Under the pieces are notes generated by a model that made no database searches, had not been told where the DNA came from, and saw only the letters and a list, made by a program, of their open reading frames with translations. Positions 23,540-35,419 of a DNA stretch of 64,000 nucleotides are shown piece by piece. The DNA is taken from assembly GCA_033961575.1 (NCBI GenBank), contig CM066732.1, forward strand, positions 111,230,687-111,294,686, read 5' to 3'. Position 1 is the first letter of the stretch. Each line of letters begins with the position of its first letter. The DNA comes from Aselliscus stoliczkanus (lineage: Eukaryota; Chordata; Mammalia; Chiroptera; Hipposideridae). The translations under genes were made by a program, and so were the position numbers.

Positions 23540-24880
23540 GAGGTATAGACTAAAAAGGAATCTTTAAATCACTGACCCCTGATATTGTTTTTTTCCCACT
23601 TCTTTTACAATAATAATCAAATTTGTAAAAAAAGTGAAATCCTTCCTTTTTTCAAAATGCCTTTAAACCAAACACTTGGTCTATACCTTAGTTAAGGGTT
23701 TCACCATGCATGCTATTTGAATATCTGATTTGAAACGTAAACAACTGAGCCAGACCACACAATGTGTGTTGGATGAGACCTTCTGGGCAGGTATCTCCCT
23801 GCCTGCCCAGGCGAGCCAAACCAAATGAGGCATTGGGTCAAAAAGGAAGAAAGAGTAAAGGATAAATCCATTGACCACCACCCCAGGAGGCCAAGAGACT
23901 CTCTCCTCCCCATTGGTCGTGGCTGGCTCTAAAATAAAAATAACACACTCAAGCTGTGATAGAGGGAAGCTCTTGGTTTGGAACCCAAGTACAAAGTATT
24001 AGCAAAGAGAGATTATTACCCACTAGAGACTCTCTTTTTGGTATAATTAGAAGAATAGAAAGACCATTGAATAGTGGGGTTTGTGAGAAATATGGGTCAT
24101 GTGTCGGCAGCCCTCGTTGCTTACAGAATTGGCTTTGTGGGTTGGCACACAGCACTGTGAATATTAGAAACCACAAATCTCTAGAGTTTCCTGAACAAAT
24201 AAAAGGCCCTGTCTATGGATTGCCAGGTTGGACATTGGCTCCTGAGAGAAGCCCCTAAGTGACCTCCAAAGCTACCGGTGTATTTCCTACTTCTCATTCT
24301 CTTCCTCCTGTTCCTCCCCACTTTCCTCTCCACTTCTTTTCTCATTTTGGATACAGGCATCTTTGTGGGCCTCACTGTAGCGTATGATGCTTCCGTCACC
24401 CCTCCAGAGGATACAGGCCCTCTCCATGACAACCACCAACTAGAAATCCAGCAGCAGTTTTGGACAATGGGACAAACCATATTTCCATGAACAAAACCAA
24501 AGGAAACTGAATCTTTTGTCCCCGGAGGACGAGAGGAGTTACCCCCTGGTGAGATTATGCCGCATGTGAAGGCCCAGAAAAGAAATAAAGCTCCCTGAAT
24601 TAACAACAAAGCCAATTCTTGAGAAGCTGAGCCGGAGTGGAGACGCTTTAAACACTTCTCCTTGGGAACCTGAAATAGAAACCAAGTCCTTCCCTGTTTT
24701 CATCTGTCCAATCACAGACTCCTCTATAGGATTCTTTTTGTGAGTTCTAAGTAAGTTAAGTAGATGTCTTTCAGAAGGTATAATTTGAGGGGAAAAAAAA
24801 GGGAAAGATGAAATGCGTTTTTCAAATCCTCAGGATTAAGTATATCTTGGACACAGACAAATAGCTATGCTTTTATATTG
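23540..24880. other. Unassigned block with back-to-back short frames
   Basis: A 144-codon minus frame (24181-24615) and a 70-codon plus frame (24278-24490) overlap on opposite strands. The plus frame begins with a hydrophobic stretch (residues 2-24). An AATAAA lies near 24583. Neither frame has a motif I recognise. The block has the feel of an old LTR or retroviral relic, but that is only an impression. Confidence 0.35.
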
Positions 24881-24887
24881 CACTTTC

Positions 24888-25065
24888 ATTTACCTCTGCC
24901 CGGAATGTTTTCTCAGCTCCTCCTTCATGCTCTGTTTATACTACTTATCCAGATCTTTATCCAAGGTGATTTCTAGGAGCCCCCAGTGGGAGGCAGGTCC
25001 TACCTAGGTCATCTCTTTTCTTACCACTTGTATCCAAAGCACTTAGATTGTGCATTTGTGTTCTT
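24888..25065 (+). mobile_element. L2 LINE fragment
   Basis: 'CTCTGCCCGGAATGTTTTCT', 'CTTTATCCAAGGTGATTTCT' and 'CATCTCTTTTCTTACCACTT' follow L2 3' order at moderate divergence. Confidence 0.6.
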
Positions 25066-25069
25066 TTCT

Positions 25070-26495
25070 GTCTCTGTACCCCTGTCTCCTCCCCGCCCCC
25101 CAAAAAAAAAAAGATAGATTCAATCTTTTCTCTCTCTATCTCCCATGCCTTCCACAGATTAGGAGGTCAGTAAGGTCAGGAGGATTCCCGATTGAGTATA
25201 CAAAATCTGTATTTCCTGGGCACCCAACAGACAAGCAGATCCAGAGATCTGAGCAATGGGCAGGAGAAAGAGAATATCAAACCTGTGGCTGTTCTCTTCA
25301 CAGATTCCACCAACAGGGCAAAGTCCTGTCTCTATTACTAGTTTCCATCTATTTGTATAACAATGTTTTTAGGACCCAGAGGTGTGCTCTTTCTAAGACT
25401 CTTAAATTAAAAGACTGGGTAAAAATTATTTCATAAATGCCAATCCGATCCTCTACTTTATCTCAATGAGCTGCTATTAAGTACAGTGCAAAGAAAATAC
25501 AATGTAGCAGGGAAATTTGTACTTAAAAGATTTTGGCTCCAAATGCTAAACAGGATCCATCTTCTCATTTGGAGAAAAACGTCCCTATTTCAATTGTGAC
25601 GTTTGGAATTTCAGCTTAAACTACAAAAGGCCTTGGGAAAGGCATTATGGAGATGGCTGATGGTCCTCGTGGAATCACTTGGTACACTTGACAGTGTACC
25701 CTCCTGCTAGCCTAGAGTGTCATTCGAGTATACCAACTTTCCCCTGATAGAAAGTTTGAGGAAGCCATAGGAGGGAGTGTTTGGCAAACCTGCTGCAGGC
25801 ATTAACCAGAACAGAATTAAAAACAATCACTTCTGGGACTCATCACCCAACTTGGAAGTGGTGCTCAATAAAAGAAAAGATAATTTGGGGCCACACTACT
25901 TGGAATGAACATCTGACATGCAGTCACTGGTCTGGATTTAGAAAACTGCTTTGATCCCCAGAGAGTAGATTGTTAATGAGTGTTTGAAAGTACGAGCTTG
26001 CAGTAGCATGATAGAGTCGAAAAGGATACTGGATTTGAAGGGATCCAGTCTTGCTTCCTCCACTTCTGTAAAAGCCAGTGGAACTGACTTTGAACAAGAC
26101 ACTTTAAACCTCCCTGAGAAATGTTATTCTCTAGACTATGGGAGGTGAGGACCACCAGATCAACTCTGGTCCACGAGACTTTCAAATCTGGGTCTTTATG
26201 ACAATAACACTGAAAAGATTTAAAAACAAGAGCAACTATCGTGCCCACGTTTTTCCTAGCTGAAATAAAGCTGAAGGAACTTCATTATAAACAGGTAATT
26301 TTTCTTACATGTATGCTAGCAATTGATGCACTATGTTTATAGCAATGTAAAGATTTTATTTAGTTTCAGAGATAAATATCAACTTTCTAAAATTGATATG
26401 CTCATCGGTGTCATGTCTTTCTCATTAAATACTAATTCTCCAAGTGGTCAACCCTGCAGTGTAAAAATAAGCACCTTATAAACCACAAATGACAA
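25070..26495. other. Unique non-coding stretch
   Basis: A 128-codon frame (25050-25436, +) starts within L2-like sequence and reads through an A run. It has no domain and is not taken as a gene. No other feature recognised. Confidence 0.5.
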
Positions 26496-26499
26496 GAAG

Positions 26500-26905
26500 G
26501 TAAAGAGAAGTTAACCTATTAAAATTTTTTCAACCTTAAACAAAAATTGAACAGTATAACACACCTCATGTACTTTTCTTCGTTGCTCTGGTAAAACAAT
26601 GTTTTGCCATTCTAGCTTCACCTCTACCCATTCTGACCCCAATTTTTGGAGCATTTTAAAGTAAGTCTCAGATATCTTGTCATTTTTACCTATAACTACT
26701 TCAGTCTTCATCTCTAAACTATTTTTAAAAAACAACTACCATGGCATTATTATGCCTGACAATATTTAAAAAATAATACCTTAATATTATCTAAAATAGC
26801 AGTCAATATTCAAATTTCATCAGTCATCTAAAATATATATTTATTTATTTATTTATTTATTTCAGTTTTTGGCTTGAATCAGCATCTTAAACAAGGGCAG
26901 AAGTG
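26500..26905. mobile_element. Old L1-related 3' fragment
   Basis: 'TAAAGTAAGTCTCAGATATC', 'TTGTCATTTTTACCTATAAC', 'TACCATGGCATTATTATGCC', 'AATACCTTAATATTATCTAA' and 'GGCTTGAATCAGCATCTTAA' follow the order of a common L1M/L1ME 3' region. A (TTTA)6 microsatellite (26839-26863) expanded inside it. It is related to the 10560-10800 fragment. Confidence 0.65.
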
Positions 26906-26909
26906 AAAC

Positions 26910-28555
26910 TGATTTCACCCAATTCACAGTCTTCTGTCTTTGAAATATTTCTGTTAAATGCTAACATTACTTAGACACAATGTATCTGGAATGCAAAAAA
27001 ATGTGAAGGCCAACTAGATTGTATTAAATATTTCATTATTTGAAATGTCTGAGTCTATGAATCAGACACAAATGTAGTTAAAGTCTCAGAACTGGAAAAA
27101 TATCAGGTTATTCACAGTTTTTTCAAATTCATAAATGATTTAGACACATTTAACTTTATGCTTTAAAGGTATTTTGTTAAACTTTGTAACATTTCCAGGG
27201 AGAAAACATCTGACTAACTCTGGCAGCCTTGTTCTCCCCAGAAAAAGCTAAATTTCCTAGACTGTCCAGCAGCCTCCCAGCAAACAGAGCATTTTCAGCC
27301 ATAGATTCTTCCAACCTTGAAAAAAAGAGGCATCTGACCGAACAAGGCGACAACGAGGCCAACTTTTGTAAATGGGATGAAGAGCCAGCCCTCAATTGTC
27401 TCAGATTCCGACTTTTGGGCAGGGGGACAGTGAACAGTTTCTCCATTCAGCCTCCTTGAGACCTTTCTGCTAACAGGGCACTGCTGTGACTAATAACTAG
27501 AAATGCTGTTTTATAACACCGGTCTGTTTGGTAACACACATCGAAACAAAACATAACAAACAAACAAAAAAAGACTATTTAGAAACCCCAACCAAACCTG
27601 CATCTGGGCACTGGTATCAAGATCTCAAGATGTCAGAGTGGCTATTTAATCCAGATAAAGTAGGCAAGGCCTGATCCCTTTCCTTGGCACGAAAGTGTAG
27701 GCTCCTTGCCTGCTGCACATACCCACAGGAGGAGCCACCATGAATTTCATTTTCTTAAAACAGAAGCATTTTCAGACTTGTGTTTTCCTGGACAGCTGCC
27801 TGGTGGCTGTAATACATAATAAGGGCGTGTAATTGACAGTAATGTGAATCACTCACTGAAATTCTGGCAAAAAAGAAAAAAAAAATGAAATTTTATTTTT
27901 TTCCAGGAAAAAATTAAGGAGCAGATTCATTCTGTCCACTGAAAATAGCAATTACTTTACTTTCAGCTCATTAGCTACCTTTATATAAAAAAAAAATCAC
28001 TATAATTTGCACTATCAGCATGTGTTGTAAAGAAGAGTGATTGCGCAATGCATGCAATCGGATGGGTTGGGTCAGATGTATTCTGTGAAATGGCAGATTT
28101 AGATGGGTTACTTGATATAGCATACATGGGATTCCTCTCCCAAGAGTGAGTTACAGGAGACGGTCCTCCCAGTGACTTTGCCACTTAAAAAGCTGCTATC
28201 TGTCAGGACCTTGTGATTATTATGGTAATACCTTGGGCAGACTGATCAAGCTGCCATTGATGTCCATGGGCAGCTTCAGAATTTCTTTCACAAGGGCTCA
28301 GACACAGGGATCTCCAAAATAATGGCTGGGGATTTTCCCAGGTAGGAGCTGTTGGAACCATGGATGCTTTTAGACCAGGTAAAGGGTTTCACTAATCTAT
28401 TAATTCTCTTTGAATAAGGGAAAGAATATCTGAATTAACTTCACTATCAATCTGAAAGGGCCCCTCTTTTCTGAGGCAGAGGCACAGAAACTAAACCCTG
28501 GAAAGCCATGAAATCGAATTCCACTTTAGATAAACACTGACTCTATCTGAACTCT
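26910..28555. other. Unique stretch, candidate conserved non-coding sequence
   Basis: No gene or repeat recognised. The segment about 27750-27880 is unique, free of simple repeats and dense in motifs common in developmental enhancers (a CAGCTG E-box and TAATACATAATAAG). Conservation cannot be judged from one sequence. Confidence 0.4.
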
Positions 28556-28558
28556 GCA

Positions 28559-28580
28559 GGTTCACATATTTGTGTGAACC
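28559..28580. repeat. Short inverted repeat
   Basis: GGTTCACA (28559-28566) and TGTGAACC (28573-28580) are perfect 8-bp arms with a 6-base spacer. Confidence 0.85.
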
Positions 28581-28634
28581 TTCAGCATGTGTGAAGTTGC
28601 AAAGCCCGTGATTGGCAAGGTGTCTCGAGCTGCT

Positions 28635-28680
28635 GGGTATTCTGCAATGCGAAAGAGGGGTATTCTGCACTGCGAAAATC
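28635..28680. repeat. 23-bp tandem direct repeat
   Basis: Unit 1 at 28635-28657 and unit 2 at 28658-28680 share GGGTATTCTGCA, then A or C, then TGCGAAA, with only the last bases differing. The units abut directly, showing a tandem duplication. No interspersed element explains it. Confidence 0.9.
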
Positions 28681-28684
28681 TCAG

Positions 28685-29590
28685 AGACACATGAAGAAAG
28701 ACTTGGGGCTTTAGAATGCTGGCGTTGGTTGGGGAGATGTACTTTGAAACAAGGTGGAAAGAGTGGAAGCCCTTAGCTTTTTCCCTCTGTATAATACGTC
28801 ATGAAGACAGTTTGGATTGATTTTCTCATGTGGGATTTCTTATTCTTAAAAGTAAAACTGAAGTCAAATTTCACTAAAATCAGAGGTTACATTGAGATTT
28901 TTGAGAAATGAAACAAGTTCAGCCTGTCGTTTATCACTAATTATTACTGAGAAGCTTTTTCTTCTATGACAGCAGTTGGGGGTTGGGATTATTGGCTGAC
29001 GATGGATCTCATCTTGGACAGCCACCACTAACTTCCAACTTAATTCTGAGTTCATTTGCAAGTAATCACTAATAGGCAAGATGAGGATGGAATCCCATAA
29101 GCCACTAAAAAGAGAGACTTATTATGTACATAAATAAACCCTGAAAAAAATTTCAGAGACTGTATCTCAATTACAAGACAGCAGCAGACTGTCAAAAATC
29201 TGAAAAGTAACATGTAATATGGATTAACTAGTTTCTCTTGGAAGCATTCTCTTTGTTCCTATATGAATTCATTTTACATGGGCCCAAAGAGTTGGAGACG
29301 TGTTATTTATTTTTTTAATTGAGAAGAAGCATGTTAACTCTCTGGAATGTCCATGTGTGGAAAAAATAAAGCATTGTATGGAATTGCACACACACAAGAT
29401 TTATCATGCACATATCCAGGACCAGAAATTCTAACGAAGTACCTTATTAAACAGAAAAAAAAAGAAAATGTTTTTTCTTCAGCATTTGCAATTCAGGTAT
29501 ACCATAATGCTGAGGCCAACCCTATAGTTTATTAGTTTAAATCCTAGCTAAGCAATAAAATGTGTGTCGTTTCAAATAAAGAAAATACAT
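28685..29590. other. Unique non-coding stretch
   Basis: No gene or repeat recognised. Frames are at most 71 codons. Confidence 0.5.
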
Positions 29591-29599
29591 TTTTCACAA

Positions 29600-30050
29600 C
29601 ATTAAATTTCGTGTCCCGTTTGTCTCCCTGTAGGGATGCTGCAGTGTGCCATTCAGGTCCCTCCCTTCCTGACTGAGGTCCTTCTCCAACAAGGGGCATA
29701 AACTGCTAATTGTCAATGACTGACACCTGAGATTTGCCTTTAGCTAAAAGGAGCTGCCTTGTCCGAGATTACGCCTGGGGGCAGCTAGCATCCAGTGGCT
29801 AGCTGATGCAGCATAACATCTCTAGCCCCCTTGCATGGATTTTGGACACCCCTCCTGGGCTATCCCTGCTTCCGATCTCCCCATGGCATCTGCTGAATTC
29901 AGGCTGCAACTGATGACAGTTCAATTTCTCCTTCTGCTCAGTCCAGCTCCCTTCACCCCTTGGAGGTATTGCTCCTAAAAGTACTCCCCAATCAACTTCG
30001 TGCAAATCTCAGAACCTACTCTTTGGGGAACCCAACCTAAGACATCCATT
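29600..30050 (+). mobile_element. LTR-like 3' portion, probable old endogenous retrovirus
   Basis: The tail 'CTGCTCAGTCCAGCTCCCTT', 'AAGTACTCCCCAATCAACTT', then 'CAGAACCTACTCTTTGGGGA' and 'ACCCAACCTAAGACA' resembles the R/U5 end of ERVL-like LTRs. The canonical AATAAA is degraded to AATCAA. The 5' limit is uncertain and no viral gene is present. Confidence 0.5.
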
Positions 30051-30054
30051 TCTT

Positions 30055-32250
30055 TCAAGATACGTTAGTGGAATGACAAATTGGGGATAATGATGACTTT
30101 GCGATGAGAATATGAGAGAACTTCATTCAGTGTGAGGTAGGCACAGGCTAGCCTTTACGCCAAAAGGGTTGGTTCCAGAGGTTTTCTAAGTCTGGCATCA
30201 CAAGGCAAGCTCACTTAATGGAGATCATGTAAGACACTTTATGATGAGGTTTTACTATTAATACAGATGAATCATGGACAGTATAGTATGTAGACCCTAT
30301 GGCCATGTGCAGAATGTTGGAAGTTGGCTCTTCGGTGTTTCAGAGGCACATTAACCCAACCCTGAAGAATTCTTCCTTATAAGTGACACTCTGGGATAGA
30401 ATGAATAAGAACTCACTGACCATTAAAGAGTAGCTTAAGCACTAGGAGAGTCTGTGAGAATGGGACCCATATTGGTCATTGTGTTCATTAGAAATCCAAC
30501 TTAAGAGAAACACATCAATAGAATCTCAGGTAAAGCAATTTAGGGCAATAAAAACATATTCTTTTAAATGCTACTATCTCCCAGTGGCTCCCATAATGAA
30601 AATGAGAACATTATCCTGTCTCTCAAATCACCCCAATTATACACAGGATTAGGTAACTTCCACAAATCAGGCCATGGAAAGTTCTTTGATTTAGAGATGT
30701 CAGAACTCTTTTTTTTTTTTTTGGTGGCGGGGAGGGCTCAGTCTGGGGGAGAGAGGGACGGTGGTGTGTATGTCCGTGTGATGGTGTAACAGTTTTCCTT
30801 TGTCAACCTGGAAAACCATAGGTTGAGCTGCCTTCTAGGACAATTCTGCTTTGAATGCACTTTGCTGTATGAAGCTGCAGCACAAAATGAAGACAGCTCC
30901 TCTGGCTGCGTTATTAAAGACCCCCATCGGAGAAAGGAAAGGGATGAAAGGGGTGATGAGAGATGCTGTTCCGATCAAAAATCCACTTCACAGTCCCCAA
31001 AGATCTTCTTCCTTCATCCTGTTCTCATTTAGCTTGCTAATAGATGCCTAACGAGAGAAGAATGATGGTGACGCTGAGAAATCTAGGATTTACATTTCAT
31101 ATAAAGAGACGGACTTTGCATTAGAGGCAAAGGACATTTTACTCTCTTATCAGAATAATTCCAAAGTGCTTTTTTGACCTTGGAAATAAAAAAATCAGTG
31201 TGAAGGCAGAATTGGTTAGGTCATCGCCTAAGGAGGCATAAAAGGCCACCACGAAATAAATTAAAATTAAAATAAAAATAGATTCTTTTATTGGGTCACA
31301 TCTCATCCTCTCATTTATAAGCAAGGTTTCCACTAAAGGAATTGATACTGCAGGGGATACTTTTACTCTTCTTGTTTTGACTCATGAAAAAGTTACAAAC
31401 AAAAGTAGCAAGGAAGCTGCACATAAAGCTTAAAAGAGGATTCCATGGAAAAGCATACAGAAACCATGGTTGTGTGCAGCTACTTACGGAGTGGACAACA
31501 GTCCTGAAATCATTAGTTCCTGCTAAGTTAAGAGCACATACTTATATCCCAGGCTAGACAAATATAGCAATGCCATGTGTTCTGACCTTGAATGAATAAG
31601 TGTCATTTCTTTCCAGAATTTCCCTTAAGATTCAGTAAGTAATCTAGGATTATCACAACACCTAGTTCCCAATTTACCGTATGAGGATCACTTTTTCCTC
31701 TGCAAACTGGACAAACACAGGATATTTCCCTTGATAGAATATACCATCTGTTCTTGGAAAGATTGGCCAATTCTCTTCTGTAGTAGGTACTTTTCCCCTT
31801 TGCATTCAAATAGAGGCCAATCGTAACTGAAAATGTCTCTTTCTTTCTTCCTCTATAAAGTTGATTATCTGGTTTGTAAAATTTTGTACTAATAATGCAA
31901 ACAAATGGTGTTTAAGAGGTCACTCAGAAAAATAACACATTCTTCTTCAGAATGACATACAAGTCTTTTTAAACCTGTTGGATGAGATTCTGACTTAAAT
32001 CTTACATACAAACTGATAAAAGAAACTTGAAAGCAACAACCAATCCTAAAATTGAGACTCAATATACAGATGGTAAATTGCCAGACATCAAGAAGCCCTT
32101 TCAGTTGTAGTATCAGTTTCCAAAATAATACAGCACAAATTTCACAGTATAGCTTCAAATAATAAATGTCTGGTCTTCCTTACATCTGTTAACAATGAAA
32201 AGATTATTATTTTTCTCTAGACTAAACTGTGCAAGAAGAGAGTCTGGCCA
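30055..32250. other. Unique non-coding stretch
   Basis: No gene or repeat recognised. A T run with adjacent G-rich sequence lies at about 30710-30780. Frames are at most 89 codons. Confidence 0.5.
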
Positions 32251-32263
32251 TAGAATTTTGTAT

Positions 32264-32299
<36 letters not shown>
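32264..32299. repeat. (CA)18 microsatellite
   Basis: Uninterrupted CA units. It immediately precedes the L2 fragment. Confidence 0.95.
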
Positions 32300-32302
<3 letters not shown>

Positions 32303-32309
32303 CTTATTT

Positions 32310-32830
32310 AAAATCTACAGATATTAAATGAGCACCTAGTAGATACTAATCACTCTGCTAAACCCAAGGGCTACCAAGATAATTAAAGCATATCTACTGG
32401 GATAAAACTACATAAACAACAAATGTTTTACAATATATTATCTGTGCTGTCACCTTAACAATGTGCTGTGTGAGCAGGAGACCTGCAGGAATGAGAAGGT
32501 GGGGTTGGAGACAGCTTTGCAAGGCAGGTACTATTTGTGTCAGCCTTTGGTGGAGCAGTGAGACTTCTACAGGTGTCATAGTTGGTGAAGGACATTCCAG
32601 GACAAACAAGATAGAGGAAATGCAAAGGCACTGAGGTATGCCCATGTCCAGAATCTCCTAGGACCTGGTTCCTGAGGATGGCAAACAGTGCCAGCATAGT
32701 AGGAATCAAGGAAGGAGCAACGGAAAGATTAAGATCACACAGGGAAGGGCCTTGAAGTTTAGACTCCTCAGGCAATGGGAAACCCTGGGAGTTATTAAGG
32801 AGATGTAATAAGAAGACCCTGCTGACAGTG
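32310..32830 (-). mobile_element. L2 LINE 3' region
   Basis: On the plus text the reverse of L2 is seen in order: 'GAGCACCTAGTAGATACTAA', 'GAAGGACATTCCAGGACAAA', 'GAAATGCAAAGGCACTGAGG', 'GGGAAGGGCCTTGAAGTTTA' and 'CAATGGGAAACCCTGGGAG'. The longest open frame in the window (32455-32919, -, 154 codons) lies over it and is explained by it. Confidence 0.8.
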
Positions 32831-32839
32831 GAATTCCAG

Positions 32840-35035
32840 GGCAGTCCATAGTTTTTCTTTCTCTTTCCTTTTTGTTTGAAGGCAGTGGAAGCAGGAAGTA
32901 CTGAATGTAACGATAGCATTTTCTAATACACCTGGTCTCAGAGATCAGAATTTGGCAAAGGCATGTTGTTAGCACAAACTTAGCAAACAATAATTCTTAG
33001 CACCATTAGATAAGCCTCTGTTCCTGCTGTTAAACAAGGCACAATGGTCCCCCGTACCATTGGTGTTCTGTTATAGTCACACAGCAACGCCAAAGGAGTG
33101 CCAAGCCGCATCTTGAATACTCTACTCGGCAGATTTACTGCCTGATAAGCCTTCACGTTAGAAAAATATTTCAAGCTCAATCTGTCACTAACAACTTTGT
33201 ATGGTTTGTTGTTTCCTGAGTTGCCTGGCCACTGGGAGACCAAGTCTGAACTAGATGTTTCCAATGGTAAGTCTTACTGACAGCTGCTCTATCATTTTGT
33301 ATGTTAAATATACCATCATACGGAAACCCTTTTCACGCCAAAAAAGCCAAGCTGATGATGTGAACCACAGCAGCGACAACAACCTGATTTTTTTTTTCCT
33401 TTGACATGCCTGCCTTGATTAGAGGGCTTTGAATGTATGCCATGCATCGACAGCAAAGAGTGCAACACTCATTTTTTTATGATTTCATTTCTTCTTCGTG
33501 ACAGACCCTGGTGGCAGGCAAGTAGAGAGTTTGCAGATAGGATAAATCTAGGACCAACGAGATAAAATAATTGGAAATCATTGTGTTGATGGAGTCAGGG
33601 GCAAAGCTAGCAGTAGCATTCCTTGGCCCCCGCTCTCCCAGGGAAGCCTGACAGCCTTGTTCCCACTGCAGACTTAAATGTCCTCAATCCATGTAGATCA
33701 ATTCGATCTCTGAGTCCAAATGACAAGCTAAACTACCAATAATGCCTTGCACAGGATTTTAAGCGACATAATCAACCGGAGTGGGACTTGTGTCAGTTAG
33801 ACTTTGTCTCCTTCAAAATCAAGAGTAACAGTGGTAAGAGAGAAGTTTTTAACAAGGAGGAAAACCCTAGACAGTTGTCTCTAAGATTCTTCACCACAGC
33901 TTCAAGGACAACCAGGAAAAGAGCTGCTATTTGAGGCAACTTCATTATAAAATCATTTTTAATAAGCAATCTTAACAAAGAGAGGGAATACTCTTGTGGA
34001 GAAACCCTCCAGGGACCCAGAGGCTGCCCAGTTAAGTTATTAGGAAGTTTCACACAAGGGACCAAACAGCTATTTCATTGGCCTCAGGGGACAGAGTTTA
34101 GTTTTCACCTGTTCTCTAGAGGCACTGGTGTTATCCTGTCTACTAACAGCACAGACTGGTAACAATCAATTATCCCGACGCCCCAACTTGGTGAGGGAAA
34201 GTGAATTTTCAGTTTTGTCGATACAAAAAGACACGGTGTAAGAGAGACAGGCAAATTAACGTGATGTGGTTCATTATATAATGAAGACTTTTTATGAACG
34301 TGCAGCCAATAAAAACGCCTCATCCAGAACTTTGTGCTCTTTAAGTGAAAGAACAGAAACTCATTCTTGGAAAATTAAGAAAGAACAACAAAAAGAAAAG
34401 GAAGTATAATTACCTTCTTACAGTATGATTCAGTTATGTGAGGGAAAAAATTCTTTGTGCTGATGAAAGAAACAATAATCACTGCAGTTTACTTTATCTA
34501 CCTAAGGTGTAAGCAAGGTTGGGAATTCAGGGTTCAAATTTTATACAGTGATGTGTGGCTGAATTAAGAAGCGTTGGCAAGATATAGGTTCCTAGTGTAT
34601 TGCAGTAGCCTCCAGCCAATTAGCAGTACGAATGAAAGAAAGCAAGGAGAACCATTAGCTACACAATTCAAAGTGCATATGTATTTTTCGAGTTTCACTG
34701 CTCATTTCATTCTTCTGATTTTAACGAAATGGCAAGAACTGGTCTTACCATTAGACCTTAAAAGCGGGGAGATGGAAATAAAGTGAAACACTTTTTTTCT
34801 TTAATTATCAGAACAACCTTCTCTTTTCGGACTAGATCTTACCTGATCAATAAGCACACTGTCTACACAGTTGATCAGAGGTAAGGCCAGAGAAGCACCT
34901 CTATCTAAGGATAAGAATTCTGTCTGAGTTCAGAGAACGGACTGAAAGTATGGAACATCTGACTCATATATAACACTCACTAAATGACAGTGGCAATAAA
35001 AGCATTGTTTACAGGTAGCTGTATTTTTCACACAC
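32840..35035. other. Unique non-coding stretch
   Basis: No gene or repeat recognised. Frames are at most 94 codons. Confidence 0.5.
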
Positions 35036-35039
35036 ACTT

Positions 35040-35415
35040 TGTGGCTCCCCATTGGGTATGAAGTAAAGCCAAAACCTTATCTTTGCTCTTCACATCCTCT
35101 CTTTTCCTTGTTAATACTCTAGTCAGGCGGGTCGCCACCACATCCTGTGAGCCCTGCATTGAGCTATGTGATCACATTTAATCCTCCCTACCCTTCAGAT
35201 CAAGCTCAGCTCACCACTTGTGTTCCTAGCTCACACAGACAATCCAACTCGAATCACAGCCCTGCATTTTCCTGCGGTTTTTTCATGACTGAACATTCCT
35301 CAGGTGGGTCTGTCCTTTCTCCAGACTAAGCCACTGGAGCGTAAGGATTGTGAGTTAAACTTTGTACGCTACACTGTGCCTAACACAGGACGAGACACAG
35401 AGTAGGGGTTCGAAA
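35040..35415 (+). mobile_element. L2 LINE 3' region
   Basis: 'GTGGCTCCCCATTGGGTATG', 'AGTAAAGCCAAAACCTTATC', 'AGATCAAGCTCAGCTCACCA' and 'GCCACTGGAGCGTAAGGATT', then 'CACTGTGCCTAACACAGGAC' follow L2 order. Moderately diverged. Confidence 0.7.
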
Positions 35416-35419
35416 TCTG

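Noticed and set aside
24181..24615. 144-codon minus-strand open frame as a gene
   Set aside because: No recognisable motif, and an overlapping frame on the other strand is equally plausible; kept only as an unassigned block.
32455..32919. 154-codon minus-strand open frame, the longest in the window
   Set aside because: It lies over a minus-strand L2 relic and has no domain.
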